64,000 nt of DNA from JAHRAW01 sp965243285 (GTDB lineage: Bacteria; Pseudomonadota; Gammaproteobacteria; Arenicellales; Poriferihabitantaceae). The notes below the pieces were generated by a model. That model had not been told where the DNA came from, did not search any database, and saw only the letters and a list, made by a program, of their open reading frames with translations. The translations under genes and the position numbers were made by a program. The stretch lies in the NCBI GenBank assembly GCA_965243285.1, contig OZ251537.1, forward strand, positions 1,674,001 to 1,738,000. The letters run 5' to 3'. Below are positions 10,638-19,118 of the stretch, one piece after another. How positions within the stretch are numbered: position 1 is the first letter of the stretch; each line of letters opens with the position of its first letter.

Positions 10638-10686
10638 TAACCCCCCCCGGGATTTCGTCAGCAATGGCGCCCCGGGGGTTTTTTTA
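10638..10686 (+). terminator. Rho-independent terminator after the ABC exporter
   Basis: A C-rich arm (aaccccccccggg) pairs with cccgggggtttttt, and the second arm runs into seven T residues. The hairpin ends about 120 bases downstream of the exporter stop. The first arm starts AA and the second ends in T, so it reads best on the plus strand. Confidence 0.85.
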
Positions 10687-10917
10687 TGTTTTTTAGTGGC
10701 TTTTTAACCTCGGGGCCTTAGCCGTTGGTTTAATGTGCCGCCGGTGGTTTTATTTACCGGAGACTCTCCGCATGGATGCTGCACGGTCGAATTCCCCTTC
10801 CCCCAGCATGGGCCCAGCAGTACGCGTGAGCCCCGCTCGCGTGAAACCAGCGCGTGCCATCTTGTTCATCGATGGCACGCCTGTAACTTGAGGGCGAAAT
10901 AAATTAGCGGTTTAACA
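10687..10917. other. Gene-free stretch with hairpins downstream of hicA
   Basis: No gene seen. It contains a perfect 10-bp inverted repeat, gcgtgccatc at 10852-10861 and gatggcacgc at 10871-10880, with a 9-base loop and no T tract. A weaker hairpin (cgcgtgag/gctcgcg) lies near 10823-10841. Because hicBA is transcribed toward it, the hairpin could stabilise or end that transcript. Confidence 0.5.
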
Positions 10918-11154
10918 TCACTTGCCTTTCTTTTGTATGGCGGCGATAAAATCCGCGTCCGACATGCCGAGAACTTTGAGATTTTTCTTAGGCACGCCAA
11001 TCGATATTTCCTGGTGTTCTGGAAACATCAACCCTCGCTTCATTCCTTCTTTTCTCATAACGACATGGCTACCTTGTTGACGTGTTTTTCGGTAACCTTG
11101 GGTTCGTAAAAACGCGACGAATCGTTTCGTACTGACCCCGGAAAGTCTCGCCAT
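10918..11154 (-). CDS. hicA: HicA-type mRNA interferase toxin
   Basis: 78 residues, matching the small dsRBD-like HicA/YcfA family. The catalytic His lies in QGSHVVMRKEG, and the C-terminal ISIGVPKKNLKVLGMSDADF part fits the family. HicA toxins cleave mRNA when free of HicB. Its ATG overlaps the TAA of the upstream hicB by one base (TAATG), which couples their translation. The order is antitoxin first, toxin second, reversed relative to E. coli hicAB. Confidence 0.88.
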   Translation of the reverse strand: MARLSGVSTKRFVAFLRTQGYRKTRQQGSHVVMRKEGMKRGLMFPEHQEISIGVPKKNLKVLGMSDADFIAAIQKKGK

Positions 11155-11525
11155 TATCCGTAGACCAACACCGGTAAATCAGCAGGAAAAGTGACTTGTC
11201 GACAGTTTTTTTCTTGCTTTGGTATGGCTGACGCATGCTTTTTCGTGCGAGGTTTTTCAAGAATCGAACGAAAACCGCAGTCCGCCAATACCTCATTCAA
11301 AGTGCCATGTTCAAAGCAGTCTGTGAGCAGCAGTTCAGATGCTTCTATGATGTTTTTTTCCGCTTCTTCGGGAGTTTCACCCTGACTGCACAAATCGAGT
11401 GCTTCGCAATGGGAGACATACATACCTGGGCTTTCTTCGTAAACAGTCGCTTGGAGCGTCATCTTAATAGAGAACGTGTTGGCATCTTGTTTGATGCTGA
11501 TGGACTGCTGGCGTGAAGTTTTCAC
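11154..11525 (-). CDS. hicB: HicB-type antitoxin, GTG start
   Basis: 123 residues. The core (LQATVYEESPGMYVSHCEAL, followed by CSQGETPEEAEKNIIEA) is the partial RNase-H-like HicB fold that binds and blocks HicA. The first in-frame ATG is only at 11462, but a GTG at 11525 has a strong AGAGGA ribosome site, so that start is preferred. The last 30 residues (after RTKKHASAIPKQ) are a basic tail, which may contact DNA or the toxin. It should repress its own operon, as other HicB antitoxins do; no operator could be defined. Confidence 0.85.
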   Translation of the reverse strand: MKTSRQQSISIKQDANTFSIKMTLQATVYEESPGMYVSHCEALDLCSQGETPEEAEKNIIEASELLLTDCFEHGTLNEVLADCGFRSILEKPRTKKHASAIPKQEKNCRQVTFPADLPVLVYG

Positions 11526-11532
11526 GGCCTAT

Positions 11533-11538
11533 TCCTCT
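11533..11538 (-). promoter_or_regulatory. Shine-Dalgarno for hicB GTG start
   Basis: AGAGGA on the minus strand, seven bases before GTG at 11525. This is one of the best ribosome sites in the window and decides the non-ATG start. Confidence 0.75.
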
Positions 11539-11590
11539 GAAATAGTATGCACGAACGGAGTGGGACTTATACAGATTAAACAACCCCACG

Positions 11591-14167
11591 CTAACCAGCA
11601 CCAGATAAAGCACGGCGGCGGCGTTGGGCGACGACAATCAGGGCGAGCAAGCCGAGGGCCGGCAGGAAAAACCATTGCTTCGACGGGCGGTCGGATTTGC
11701 GTTGGATGTCGGCGATTTGCCAGTCGAAATCGATGTGTTGGCGTTGCGCAGGACCGCCGAAAGTGAGGTTATCGACCCACAATTTGCCGTCTTGTTCGCG
11801 CAATTCTAGGCCGGCGGAATTGGCCAGTCGGTTGACGCCGGTATCCACCGCACCCAAGGGCAGCATCACCACTTTATCGACCGCATCGCCCTCTAAGGTT
11901 TCGCCGAGCACATGCACGCGCAGCAGGGCGTTTTCCGGCAACGCTTCGGCGACGCGATAAATCTGGCTGGCGTCGATTTTCGCCAGCGGTTCATACACCA
12001 TGTCCATCCAAAATCCGGGGCGGAACAAGGTGAATGAAATCAGCAGCAGCGCCACCACTTCCCACCACTTGGCGCGCACCAATAAAAACCCTTGGGTGGC
12101 GGCGGCGAACAATAACATGGCGGCGGTGGCCGAGACCACCACCAACACCAAGTGCAGCCAATTTTCGATGCCGACCAACAGCAGTTCGGTGTTGAAGATG
12201 AACAGGAACGGCAAAATCGCGGTGCGGATGTCGTACGCGAATCCTTGCAGCCCGGTTTTGATGGGGTCGCCGCCGGAGATGGCGGCGGCGGCATAGGCGG
12301 CCAGCCCCACCGGCGGCGTATCGTCGGCCAGGATGCCGAAATAAAACACGAACAAATGCACCGCAATCAGCGGCACGATCAAGCCGTTGTCGGCGCCGAC
12401 CGAGACGATGACCGGCGCCATGAGCGATGACACTACGATGTAGTTGGCGGTGGTCGGCAGCCCTAAGCCTAAAATCAAACTGATGATGGCGGTGAACAAC
12501 AACATCAACATTAAATTGCCGGCCGATAAAAATTCCACCAATTCGGCCATCACCAAGCCGATGCCGGTGAGGGTGACGGTGCCTAATATAATGCCGGCGC
12601 AAGCGGTGGCCACACTGATGCCGATCATATTGCGGGCGCCGGCGGCCAAGCCGTCTTTCAAATCTCCCAGGCTTTCTGCGCAGATGTCGGCCAGCGGGCG
12701 GGCGGTTTCGGCGGCCGTGGAGGCGCGACGAAATAGTACTTTGAGCGGCTTGTGGGTGAGCAAAATAACCACCATCAACAAGGCCGCATAAAAGGCCGAC
12801 AACCCCGGCGACAAGCGCTCCACGGTGAGGCACCAAATCAGCGCCGCCACCGGCAATAAATAATACAACCCGGCCTTAATCAACGGCCCCGGCACCGGCA
12901 GTTGGTCGATGTCATCGCTGTGGCCGAGTTCCGGAAAGCGCGTGGCATAGGCGACCAGCCCCACATAGGCGGCCAAAATGATGGCCGCGGATACCCAAAA
13001 AGTATACGCGCCGGCGAACCCGGCCAGAGCGCCAAAAAAGTAATAACACACCCCGGAGAGAATGATGATGCCGAGTAGGTTGGCCACCGCCGCTACTAGC
13101 GATTGTCGCCAAGTGCGCACCACGGCGCGCGGCAGGCCTTCGAGGCCGGCTTTGCAGGCTTCCAAATGCACGATATAAATCAGCGCGATGTAGGAAATAA
13201 TCGCCGGCAAAAAGGCGTGTTTGATGACCTCGATATAAGAGATGCCGACGAATTCGATCATCAAAAATGCCGCCGCGCCCATCACCGGCGGCGTCAACTG
13301 CCCGTTGGTGGACGAGGCGACTTCCACCGCGCCGGCTTTCTCGGCTGAGAATCCGACGCGCTTCATCAGCGGAATGGTGAAGGTGCCGGTGGTCACCACA
13401 TTGGCGATGGACGAACCCGACACCAGCCCGGTTAAGCCCGATGACACCACCGCCGCTTTGGCCGGCCCGCCGCGCAGGTGTCCGAGCAGGGAAAACGCCA
13501 CCCAGATGAAATAATTGCCAGCCCCGGCGCGTTCCAGCAACGAGCCGAACAACACGAATAAAAACACCATCGAGGTGGATACCCCCAAAGCGACGCCGAA
13601 TACGCCTTCTTGGGAGAGCCACATGTGCGACATCGCCTTGCCGTAACTGGCGCCCTTCCAGGCGATGACTTCCGGCGCCTGATGCCCGAAAAACACATAC
13701 AACAAAAATAAGGCGGCGATGATCATCAGCGGCAAACCCAACGCCCGCCGCGCCCCCTCTAACACCAAAACCAGCCCGATGGGGGCGATGATTAAATCCA
13801 TGGTGGTGGGCAAACCGGGGCGCTCCGCCAACTGCACCGCGAACACCGACAGATACATCACCGCGCCCACCCCTAACGCCGCCAGCACCCAATCCAACGC
13901 CGGAATCCGTCCACGCGGCGAACTTTTCAAGGCCGGATAAGCGAGAAACGCCAACAACAAGCCAAAGCCTAAGTGAATGGAACGCGTGTCGGTATTATTA
14001 AACACCGGCAAAAAATCGCTAAACATATACGGCAAGGGTGACGCGATCCATAACTGAAACAGCGACCACGCCACCGCCGTCCATAGCAATAAGGTACCGA
14101 CCCAGCCAGCCGGATGCCGCGCGCCGGTATCGGTGGCGGTGACTAATTCTTGTGCGGTTTTTGACAT
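11591..14167 (-). CDS. TRAP transporter fused permease (4TM/12TM)
   Basis: 858 residues with many hydrophobic helices. The small DctQ-like and large DctM-like membrane parts of a TRAP transporter are fused, as is usual for TAXI-type systems. DctM-family segments include NGQLTPPVMGAAAFLM, GLGLPTTANYIVVSS and ILADDTPPVGLAAYAAA. The last 180 or so residues carry a further hydrophobic section and a soluble C-terminal domain of the kind annotated DUF3394. It uses an ion gradient to import a substrate, probably a dicarboxylate or amino acid, handed over by the periplasmic TAXI protein at 14956. An AGGG ribosome-site-like element precedes the ATG. Confidence 0.9.
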   Translation of the reverse strand: MSKTAQELVTATDTGARHPAGWVGTLLLWTAVAWSLFQLWIASPLPYMFSDFLPVFNNTDTRSIHLGFGLLLAFLAYPALKSSPRGRIPALDWVLAALGVGAVMYLSVFAVQLAERPGLPTTMDLIIAPIGLVLVLEGARRALGLPLMIIAALFLLYVFFGHQAPEVIAWKGASYGKAMSHMWLSQEGVFGVALGVSTSMVFLFVLFGSLLERAGAGNYFIWVAFSLLGHLRGGPAKAAVVSSGLTGLVSGSSIANVVTTGTFTIPLMKRVGFSAEKAGAVEVASSTNGQLTPPVMGAAAFLMIEFVGISYIEVIKHAFLPAIISYIALIYIVHLEACKAGLEGLPRAVVRTWRQSLVAAVANLLGIIILSGVCYYFFGALAGFAGAYTFWVSAAIILAAYVGLVAYATRFPELGHSDDIDQLPVPGPLIKAGLYYLLPVAALIWCLTVERLSPGLSAFYAALLMVVILLTHKPLKVLFRRASTAAETARPLADICAESLGDLKDGLAAGARNMIGISVATACAGIILGTVTLTGIGLVMAELVEFLSAGNLMLMLLFTAIISLILGLGLPTTANYIVVSSLMAPVIVSVGADNGLIVPLIAVHLFVFYFGILADDTPPVGLAAYAAAAISGGDPIKTGLQGFAYDIRTAILPFLFIFNTELLLVGIENWLHLVLVVVSATAAMLLFAAATQGFLLVRAKWWEVVALLLISFTLFRPGFWMDMVYEPLAKIDASQIYRVAEALPENALLRVHVLGETLEGDAVDKVVMLPLGAVDTGVNRLANSAGLELREQDGKLWVDNLTFGGPAQRQHIDFDWQIADIQRKSDRPSKQWFFLPALGLLALIVVAQRRRRALSGAG

Positions 14168-14289
14168 GGGTTTTGCCCTGTTTTGATTAAATCGGCGGTT
14201 GGGTCTAAGTTCGTTTGCTCGTTATGGAAATGTGAATCATCGACGTAAATCTATCGACATAAATCATCGACATCAATCAGCAAACAACA

Positions 14290-14751
14290 TCAGCGACAAG
14301 TTTGATTGTCGAAGAAGTCGGTGGAACATTTGACCGTGTTGCCGTTATCGTCGCGGTAGATTTTGTGGCCGAAAAAATCGGTGCGGGCGCGGATGGTATG
14401 GCCGTGGTCATCGCGATAGGTTTGATTGCCCAAGATGTCGGTACGGGCGCGCCAGGTGTTGTTATTTTGGTTGTTGCGGTAGGTTTTGTGGCCGAAAAAG
14501 TCGGTGCGGGCGTGGATTTTGGCGCCGTTATCATCACGCCAGGTTTCATGGCCGAACGCATCAGTGGATGAGCGCCAGGTGGTTTTATTATCTGCGCACG
14601 GTTGGCTGGCGTAAAAATCCGACTCACATGATGCATCGGCGGCGGTTGCGGCGCTTATGCCGGCCGATAGTATCCAGACCGATAACATCCCACCGAGCGC
14701 CAAAAAAAGCGCATGCTTTAATTGAATGTTTAATTTCATGTGCGCTCGCAT
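14290..14751 (-). CDS. Secreted protein with five ~20-residue TDxFG repeats
   Basis: 153 residues (149 if the ATG at 14739 is used). A signal peptide is clear: basic start, hydrophobic core, then AATAADASCES. The rest is built of about five repeats of roughly 20 residues with consensus (S/R)TDxFGHxTYRDDNGxxxxR. Examples are RTDFFGHKTYRNNQNNN and RTDFFGHKIYRDDNGN. Four Cys residues (two near the start, two near the end) could form disulfides. I do not recognise a named family; the repeat looks like a short beta-strand/turn unit. It lies between the TAXI receptor and the TRAP permease on the same strand, so it may be co-expressed and periplasmic. Confidence 0.75.
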   Translation of the reverse strand: MRAHMKLNIQLKHALFLALGGMLSVWILSAGISAATAADASCESDFYASQPCADNKTTWRSSTDAFGHETWRDDNGAKIHARTDFFGHKTYRNNQNNNTWRARTDILGNQTYRDDHGHTIRARTDFFGHKIYRDDNGNTVKCSTDFFDNQTCR

Positions 14752-14895
14752 GTTAATGTCATGTTCAATAGCATATTAATCGGATGGATAAATATCAACC
14801 AATCAATGGTTAGATATCAACGCATCGGAATCAAATATATCGAAAAATTAACTATATCGAAAATTAAACATATTGAAGAAGTTAACTATATCGAG

Positions 14896-14937
14896 ATGCA
14901 AAAAGGGGGGCCGACCTCGCGGTCCACCCCCCTTATG
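14896..14937 (-). terminator. Rho-independent terminator after the TAXI receptor gene
   Basis: Read on the minus strand, AAGGGGGGTGGACC, loop GCGA, GGTCGGCCCCCC and then TTTTT form a GC-rich hairpin followed by a T tract. It starts about 20 bases after the receptor stop. Partial read-through would let the receptor be made in excess of the permease, as in other transport operons. Confidence 0.8.
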
Positions 14938-14955
14938 TTTTGCTACGCGCAGCGC

Positions 14956-15963
14956 TTACATCCAGCCGCGTTCTTGGTAATACTTGATGGCGCCTTTGTG
15001 CAAGGGCGCGGATAGCGCGTCTTTTATCATCACGCTTTCTTTCAAGTTGGCGAACGCCGGGTGCAGTTTTTTGAAATCATCGAAGTTGTCGAACACACCC
15101 TTGACCACTTGATAGATCACATTTTCCGGCACTTCGCTCGAAGTCACGAAGGTAGCGCCGACGCCGAAGGTGGGGGTGTCATCCGGGTTGCCGCGATACA
15201 TGCCGCCGGGGATGTTGTCGTAGCGATAAAAGGAATTATCGGCCACTAATTTATCGATGGCCGGGCCGCTTACCTCGACGAAATTCGCATCGCAGGTGGT
15301 GGTGGCTTCTTTATTCAGCGCCGCCGGGTTGCCCACCAGCCAGAAGAAGGCGTCGATTTTGTTATCGCACAACGCGCCTGGGGTCTCGGCGGATTTCATC
15401 TGCGCGGCCAATTTCAGGTCATCGTTGCTATGCCCGAGTGCCTTCCACATCACCTTCCAACTCGCTTCGGAGCCGGAGCCGGGGTTGCCGATATTGACGC
15501 GCTTGCCCACCAAGTCATCCACATGTTTGATGTTGGCGTCTTTGCGCGCCACGATGCTGACGCCCTCGCCGTGGATGGAAAACACCGCCCGCAATTCCTT
15601 AAACGGGCCGGCTTTGATGAAGGCTTCCTTACCGGTGCCGTTGTAGGCGTGATATTGCCAATCGGACTGCGCCACGCCCATGTCCAACTCGCCGCCACGG
15701 ATGGTGTTGATGTTATACACCGAGCCGCCGGTGGATTCCACCGAGCAACGGATGCCGTGTTGTTTGCGGGTTTTGTTGACCAAGCGGCAGATGGCGCCGC
15801 CGGTGGGATAGTAGACGCCAGTGACGCCGCCGGTGCCGATGGATACGAAGGTCTGCTCGGCGGCGCCGGCCGGTGCTGCGCCGAACATCAAAGCCGCGAT
15901 GGCGGCGGTGGTGATGAAGCGAGTCACGGTTTTGTGCATGGGTGTTTTCATGGGTATTTTCAT
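14956..15963 (-). CDS. TAXI-family TRAP transporter solute receptor
   Basis: 335 residues with an N-terminal signal peptide (TRFITTAAIAALMFGAAPAGAA). The mature part starts FVSIGTGGVTGVYYPTGGAIC and continues CSVESTGGSVYNINTIRGGELDMGVAQSD, all typical of the TAXI (TRAP-associated extracytoplasmic immunogenic) branch. It binds the substrate in the periplasm and delivers it to the fused permease at 11591. The ATG at 15963 is supported by GGAGG ten bases upstream; other ATG codons at 15951 and 15939 are in frame. Ligand unknown; glutamate-like compounds are known for some family members. Confidence 0.92.
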   Translation of the reverse strand: MKIPMKTPMHKTVTRFITTAAIAALMFGAAPAGAAEQTFVSIGTGGVTGVYYPTGGAICRLVNKTRKQHGIRCSVESTGGSVYNINTIRGGELDMGVAQSDWQYHAYNGTGKEAFIKAGPFKELRAVFSIHGEGVSIVARKDANIKHVDDLVGKRVNIGNPGSGSEASWKVMWKALGHSNDDLKLAAQMKSAETPGALCDNKIDAFFWLVGNPAALNKEATTTCDANFVEVSGPAIDKLVADNSFYRYDNIPGGMYRGNPDDTPTFGVGATFVTSSEVPENVIYQVVKGVFDNFDDFKKLHPAFANLKESVMIKDALSAPLHKGAIKYYQERGWM

Positions 15964-16318
15964 GGGTATGTGCCTCCAAAAAGGCGTTGGTTGAAAAGGG
16001 GTAAAACGGGTTGGTTACGCGTGGTGGGTGCGCCATCATCGCCGATCGCCATACTCGATAGCCGAGCGGCAGCGCATTCACCTACGGTGATTATTCCATA
16101 AAATTCGAGTGGGGAAATGGGGCGCAGGTGGTGTCCAGGTGGTGGATGGGTGAATCATCTAAGCGCCGCCGCTAACATCGATTGATGACACTTATCTGAT
16201 GCCACCGATTGAGGGCAAGCGCCCAATTCGGTGTTGAATTGCGCTGAATTTGCCCTGAATCCGATAAAGCCACGCCGAAATTCCACAAATCCGCCAAATT
16301 GCCGCCGAAATCCCCGCC
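15964..16318. other. Gene-free region upstream of the TRAP operon
   Basis: About 355 bases between the TAXI gene start and the end of mtgA. It should contain the promoter of the TRAP operon. I see no gene, no convincing promoter hexamers and no strong hairpin, apart from a weak one around 16204-16225 (attgagggcaagcgcccaat). Confidence 0.5.
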
Positions 16319-17185
16319 TTAATCTAACGCCGCGGCCAATTCGGCCTCCCCCAGGCGGCGGATTTGCCGCAAAATCCAGCGTTGGCGCTCGCGCACTTCA
16401 GCATCCGGGGCGGCCACCGAGCGGGTGCGCGGATTGGGCAACACGGCGGCGAGTCGCGCCGCTTCGAAACGATTCAGCCGCGCCGCGGATTTGCCGAAAA
16501 AATGTCGGCTGGCGTTTTCCACGCCGTAAATCGCCGGGCCGAATTGGGCGATGTTCAAATACACCTCCAGCACCCGTTGCTTGCCCCACGCGAAGTCGAT
16601 ATAAATCGCCAGCCCGGCTTCGAGAATTTTGCGCGCATAACTGCGTTCATTCCACAAAAACATATTTTTCGCCACCTGCTGGGTGATGGTGCTGGCGCCG
16701 CGCAGGCGGGCGCGTTGTTCGCGCAAACTCTTATATAACTCGACGAAATCCAGCCCATGGTGCTGAAAAAAACGCTGGTCTTCGGCCGCGATAACGGCCA
16801 TAAAAACATGCGGCGATATATTTTCCCGCGACCGCCAAGCGAACGCCAGCGGTGGCACAGGCGCCGGCGCGGCCCAATTGCGCTGCCAAATTATCGACGA
16901 AGTCGGCGGCTCGAGCCAGCGCAAACTGGTCACGGCTGCCATCGCCAGCAGCGCCACCACCGCCAGGCCGAGCGCCGCTGCGCGCACCGCCGGTAGGCTG
17001 ATTATGTAGCGCCAGCCGCGCCCGAATATGCCACGCCGACCCCGCCGACCGCGTCTAGCCGGTTTTTTCCGCCGGATAGTGACGCGTCGCGAGGTGTTGC
17101 GCCGGCCACTGCCCCCGCGCCACGCCGGCCAAATCATTCGCCAAATTCGCCGCCAAATTCGCCGCGCCGGCCGCATCGCGCTCAA
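16319..17185 (-). CDS. mtgA: Monofunctional biosynthetic peptidoglycan transglycosylase
   Basis: Up to 288 residues. GT51 glycosyltransferase motifs are complete: AAEDQRFFQHHG (catalytic Glu), GASTITQQVAKNMFLW, RKILEAGLAIYIDF and VLEVYLNIAQFGPAIYGVE. It polymerises lipid II into glycan strands. One transmembrane helix (around residues 66-88) anchors it. The N-terminal 55 residues are very Arg-rich and longer than in most MtgA proteins. The open frame begins with a TTG overlapping the stop of the upstream gamma-glutamyltransferase (TTGA). An ATG at 17176 is the alternative, and a later start is possible. The pair forms a tight operon. Confidence 0.9.
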   Translation of the reverse strand: MSAMRPARRIWRRIWRMIWPAWRGGSGRRNTSRRVTIRRKKPARRGRRGRRGIFGRGWRYIISLPAVRAAALGLAVVALLAMAAVTSLRWLEPPTSSIIWQRNWAAPAPVPPLAFAWRSRENISPHVFMAVIAAEDQRFFQHHGLDFVELYKSLREQRARLRGASTITQQVAKNMFLWNERSYARKILEAGLAIYIDFAWGKQRVLEVYLNIAQFGPAIYGVENASRHFFGKSAARLNRFEAARLAAVLPNPRTRSVAAPDAEVRERQRWILRQIRRLGEAELAAALD

Positions 17186-18813
17186 AATCCCGCCGCCATG
17201 CCGTCCTTGCGATGGTCGGAGCCGGCAATGTAGCCGTGCGCGCCTTTATAGATGAGTTGGGCGCCGCCCATGCCACCGGGGCCGCCCATGCCGGCGTCGG
17301 CGAGGCCGCACAAGCGATGCCCGCGGCGGCGCAATTCGGCGCGCACATCGGCCGCCACGCCCGGCTCTAACGCCACTTGCTGGTCCGCCGTCACCTGCCA
17401 GCGCGGCGCATCGCTGGCGCTTTGCGGGTTTTGGCCGTAATCGCACACCCGAATCACCATCTGCGCGTGTCCTTGGGGCTGCATGGCGCCGCCCATCACG
17501 CCGAAACTCATCAGCGGCTGCCCGTTTTGGGTGATAAATCCGGGGATGATGGTGTGGTATGGGCGCTTGGCGCCGGCGAATTGGTTGGCGTGGCCGGGTT
17601 GTAAATTAAAACCAGCGCCGCGATTGTGCAAACTGATGCCAGTGCGCGCGATGACGATGCCAGAGCCGAAGCCCCAAAAATTGCTCTGGATGAAGGACAC
17701 CATCATGCCGTTTTGGTCGGCGGCGGTGAGATACACGGTGCCGCCGGGCGGTGGGGTGCCGTACTGCGGCATGGCGGCGCGCGTCATGTCGATGTCGGTG
17801 GCGCGGGCGCGCAAATAATCCGCCGCCAGCAGTCGTTGCGGCGGCAGCGGCAGATTATCCGAATCAGCAATATAGTGATAGGCGTCGGCGAACGCCAGTT
17901 TCATGGCCTCGATTTGCAGATGGAAAAAATCCGCGGAATCCACCGCGTATTGGGCCATGCCATGCTGCTCGATAATCCCCAACATCATGAGCGCCGCCAG
18001 CCCTTGTCCGTTGGGCGGCAATTCGTGTACCGCGATGTCGCCGCGCGCTGCCGAGCGATAGGGCTGGGATAGCGGCGTCACCCACTCGCAGTGATGCGCG
18101 GCCAGGTCGGCGGCGGTTAGCCGGGCCCCGGCGTGGTGGGCGGCGGCGGCAATTTTATCGGCCAGCGCGCCGCGATAAAAATCCTCGCCGCCGCTGCTGG
18201 CGATGGCGGCCAAGGTGTCCGCTTGCTCCGGCAGACGAAACCAATCGCCGGCGGCCGGGGCGCGACCATCGGGTAAAAAAGCGCAAAAATCGGCAAATTC
18301 CGCGGCGCTCAATGCCTCGCGAAAAATCGCCGGGGCCGGCGCCCAAGCGGTCGCGGTGTGGGGCGACACGGCAAAACCCTCGCTGGCATAGCCGATGGCG
18401 GCGGCGAATAAGGCATGGAACGGCAGTTTGCCAAAGCGCTGCGACAACGCCGCCCAAGCGCTCACCGCGCCGGGCACCGTCACCGCCCCCCAGCCGCGCA
18501 GTGGCATCTGCGCGCAGTGCGCGAAATCCGCCGCCGTAGCCGCCGCCGGGCTGCGCCCCGAGGCGTTCAGCCCGTGCAGCGCCGCGCCGTCCCACACCAT
18601 GGCAAAGGCGTCGCCGCCGATGCCGTTGCTGGTCGGCTCGACCACGGTCAAGGTGATGGCGGCCGCGAGCGCCGCATCCACCGCATTGCCGCCGCGGCGC
18701 AGCATGTCGAGGCCGGCCTGGGTCGCCAATGGCTGCGAAGTCGCGACTACATTGCGCGCTAACACCGGCATCCGCGCGCCGGCGTAGGGCATGGTGAAAT
18801 CGATGGAGGTCAT
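17182..18813 (-). CDS. Gamma-glutamyltransferase family hydrolase
   Basis: 543 residues, Ntn-hydrolase fold that self-cleaves into two subunits. The N-terminal GGNAVDAALAAAITLTVVEP and GIGGDAFAM motifs are typical. The expected nucleophile threonine lies in PPGGTVYLTAADQNGMMVSF, where cleavage would occur before the Thr. The C-terminal FGVMGGAMQPQGHAQ stretch is also conserved. It acts on gamma-glutamyl compounds such as glutathione, or is an acylase-like relative. No signal peptide is apparent, so it is likely cytoplasmic, unlike classical periplasmic Ggt. It overlaps the mtgA start by four bases. Confidence 0.88.
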   Translation of the reverse strand: MTSIDFTMPYAGARMPVLARNVVATSQPLATQAGLDMLRRGGNAVDAALAAAITLTVVEPTSNGIGGDAFAMVWDGAALHGLNASGRSPAAATAADFAHCAQMPLRGWGAVTVPGAVSAWAALSQRFGKLPFHALFAAAIGYASEGFAVSPHTATAWAPAPAIFREALSAAEFADFCAFLPDGRAPAAGDWFRLPEQADTLAAIASSGGEDFYRGALADKIAAAAHHAGARLTAADLAAHHCEWVTPLSQPYRSAARGDIAVHELPPNGQGLAALMMLGIIEQHGMAQYAVDSADFFHLQIEAMKLAFADAYHYIADSDNLPLPPQRLLAADYLRARATDIDMTRAAMPQYGTPPPGGTVYLTAADQNGMMVSFIQSNFWGFGSGIVIARTGISLHNRGAGFNLQPGHANQFAGAKRPYHTIIPGFITQNGQPLMSFGVMGGAMQPQGHAQMVIRVCDYGQNPQSASDAPRWQVTADQQVALEPGVAADVRAELRRRGHRLCGLADAGMGGPGGMGGAQLIYKGAHGYIAGSDHRKDGMAAGF

Positions 18814-18941
18814 GGGGCGGGGGTAGGGCGGGCGGGGCGGGAAAGCCGCGCCGCCTGAGATTATACCGCCGGCGGTGCGCGGTTATGTTTTGCGGGGGGT
18901 TGTCAACGGATTGAAAAGCCGCTACATTTTCCCTTGTCAAG

Positions 18942-19067
18942 ATTCATCAAACAGTCCACCCGCCGTCGGGTTGCCTGTTTAATACAATAGCGTTTGTACC
19001 CGAACGGGGCCTCCCCGTGCGGAGCGAATAGGCAGGAATTTCACATCTGTTTGGTGATCTTGACACA
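18942..19067. repeat. ~126-bp element with 20-bp imperfect inverted ends
   Basis: The left end reads tgtcaagattcatcaaacag (near 18942-18961). The right end, read in reverse complement, is tgtcaagatcaccaaacag (near 19049-19067). Inside is a perfect hairpin acgggg-cct-ccccgt at 19004-19018, and another (cccggc/gccggg) lies just outside at 19069-19090. The layout resembles a small non-autonomous element or a structured leader upstream of the methyltransferase gene. No other copy is seen in this window. Confidence 0.55.
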
Positions 19068-19118
19068 ACCCGGCACCCGTGGGCGCCGGGATTTGTCAAC
19101 CACTCCCGGTGAAATTCC

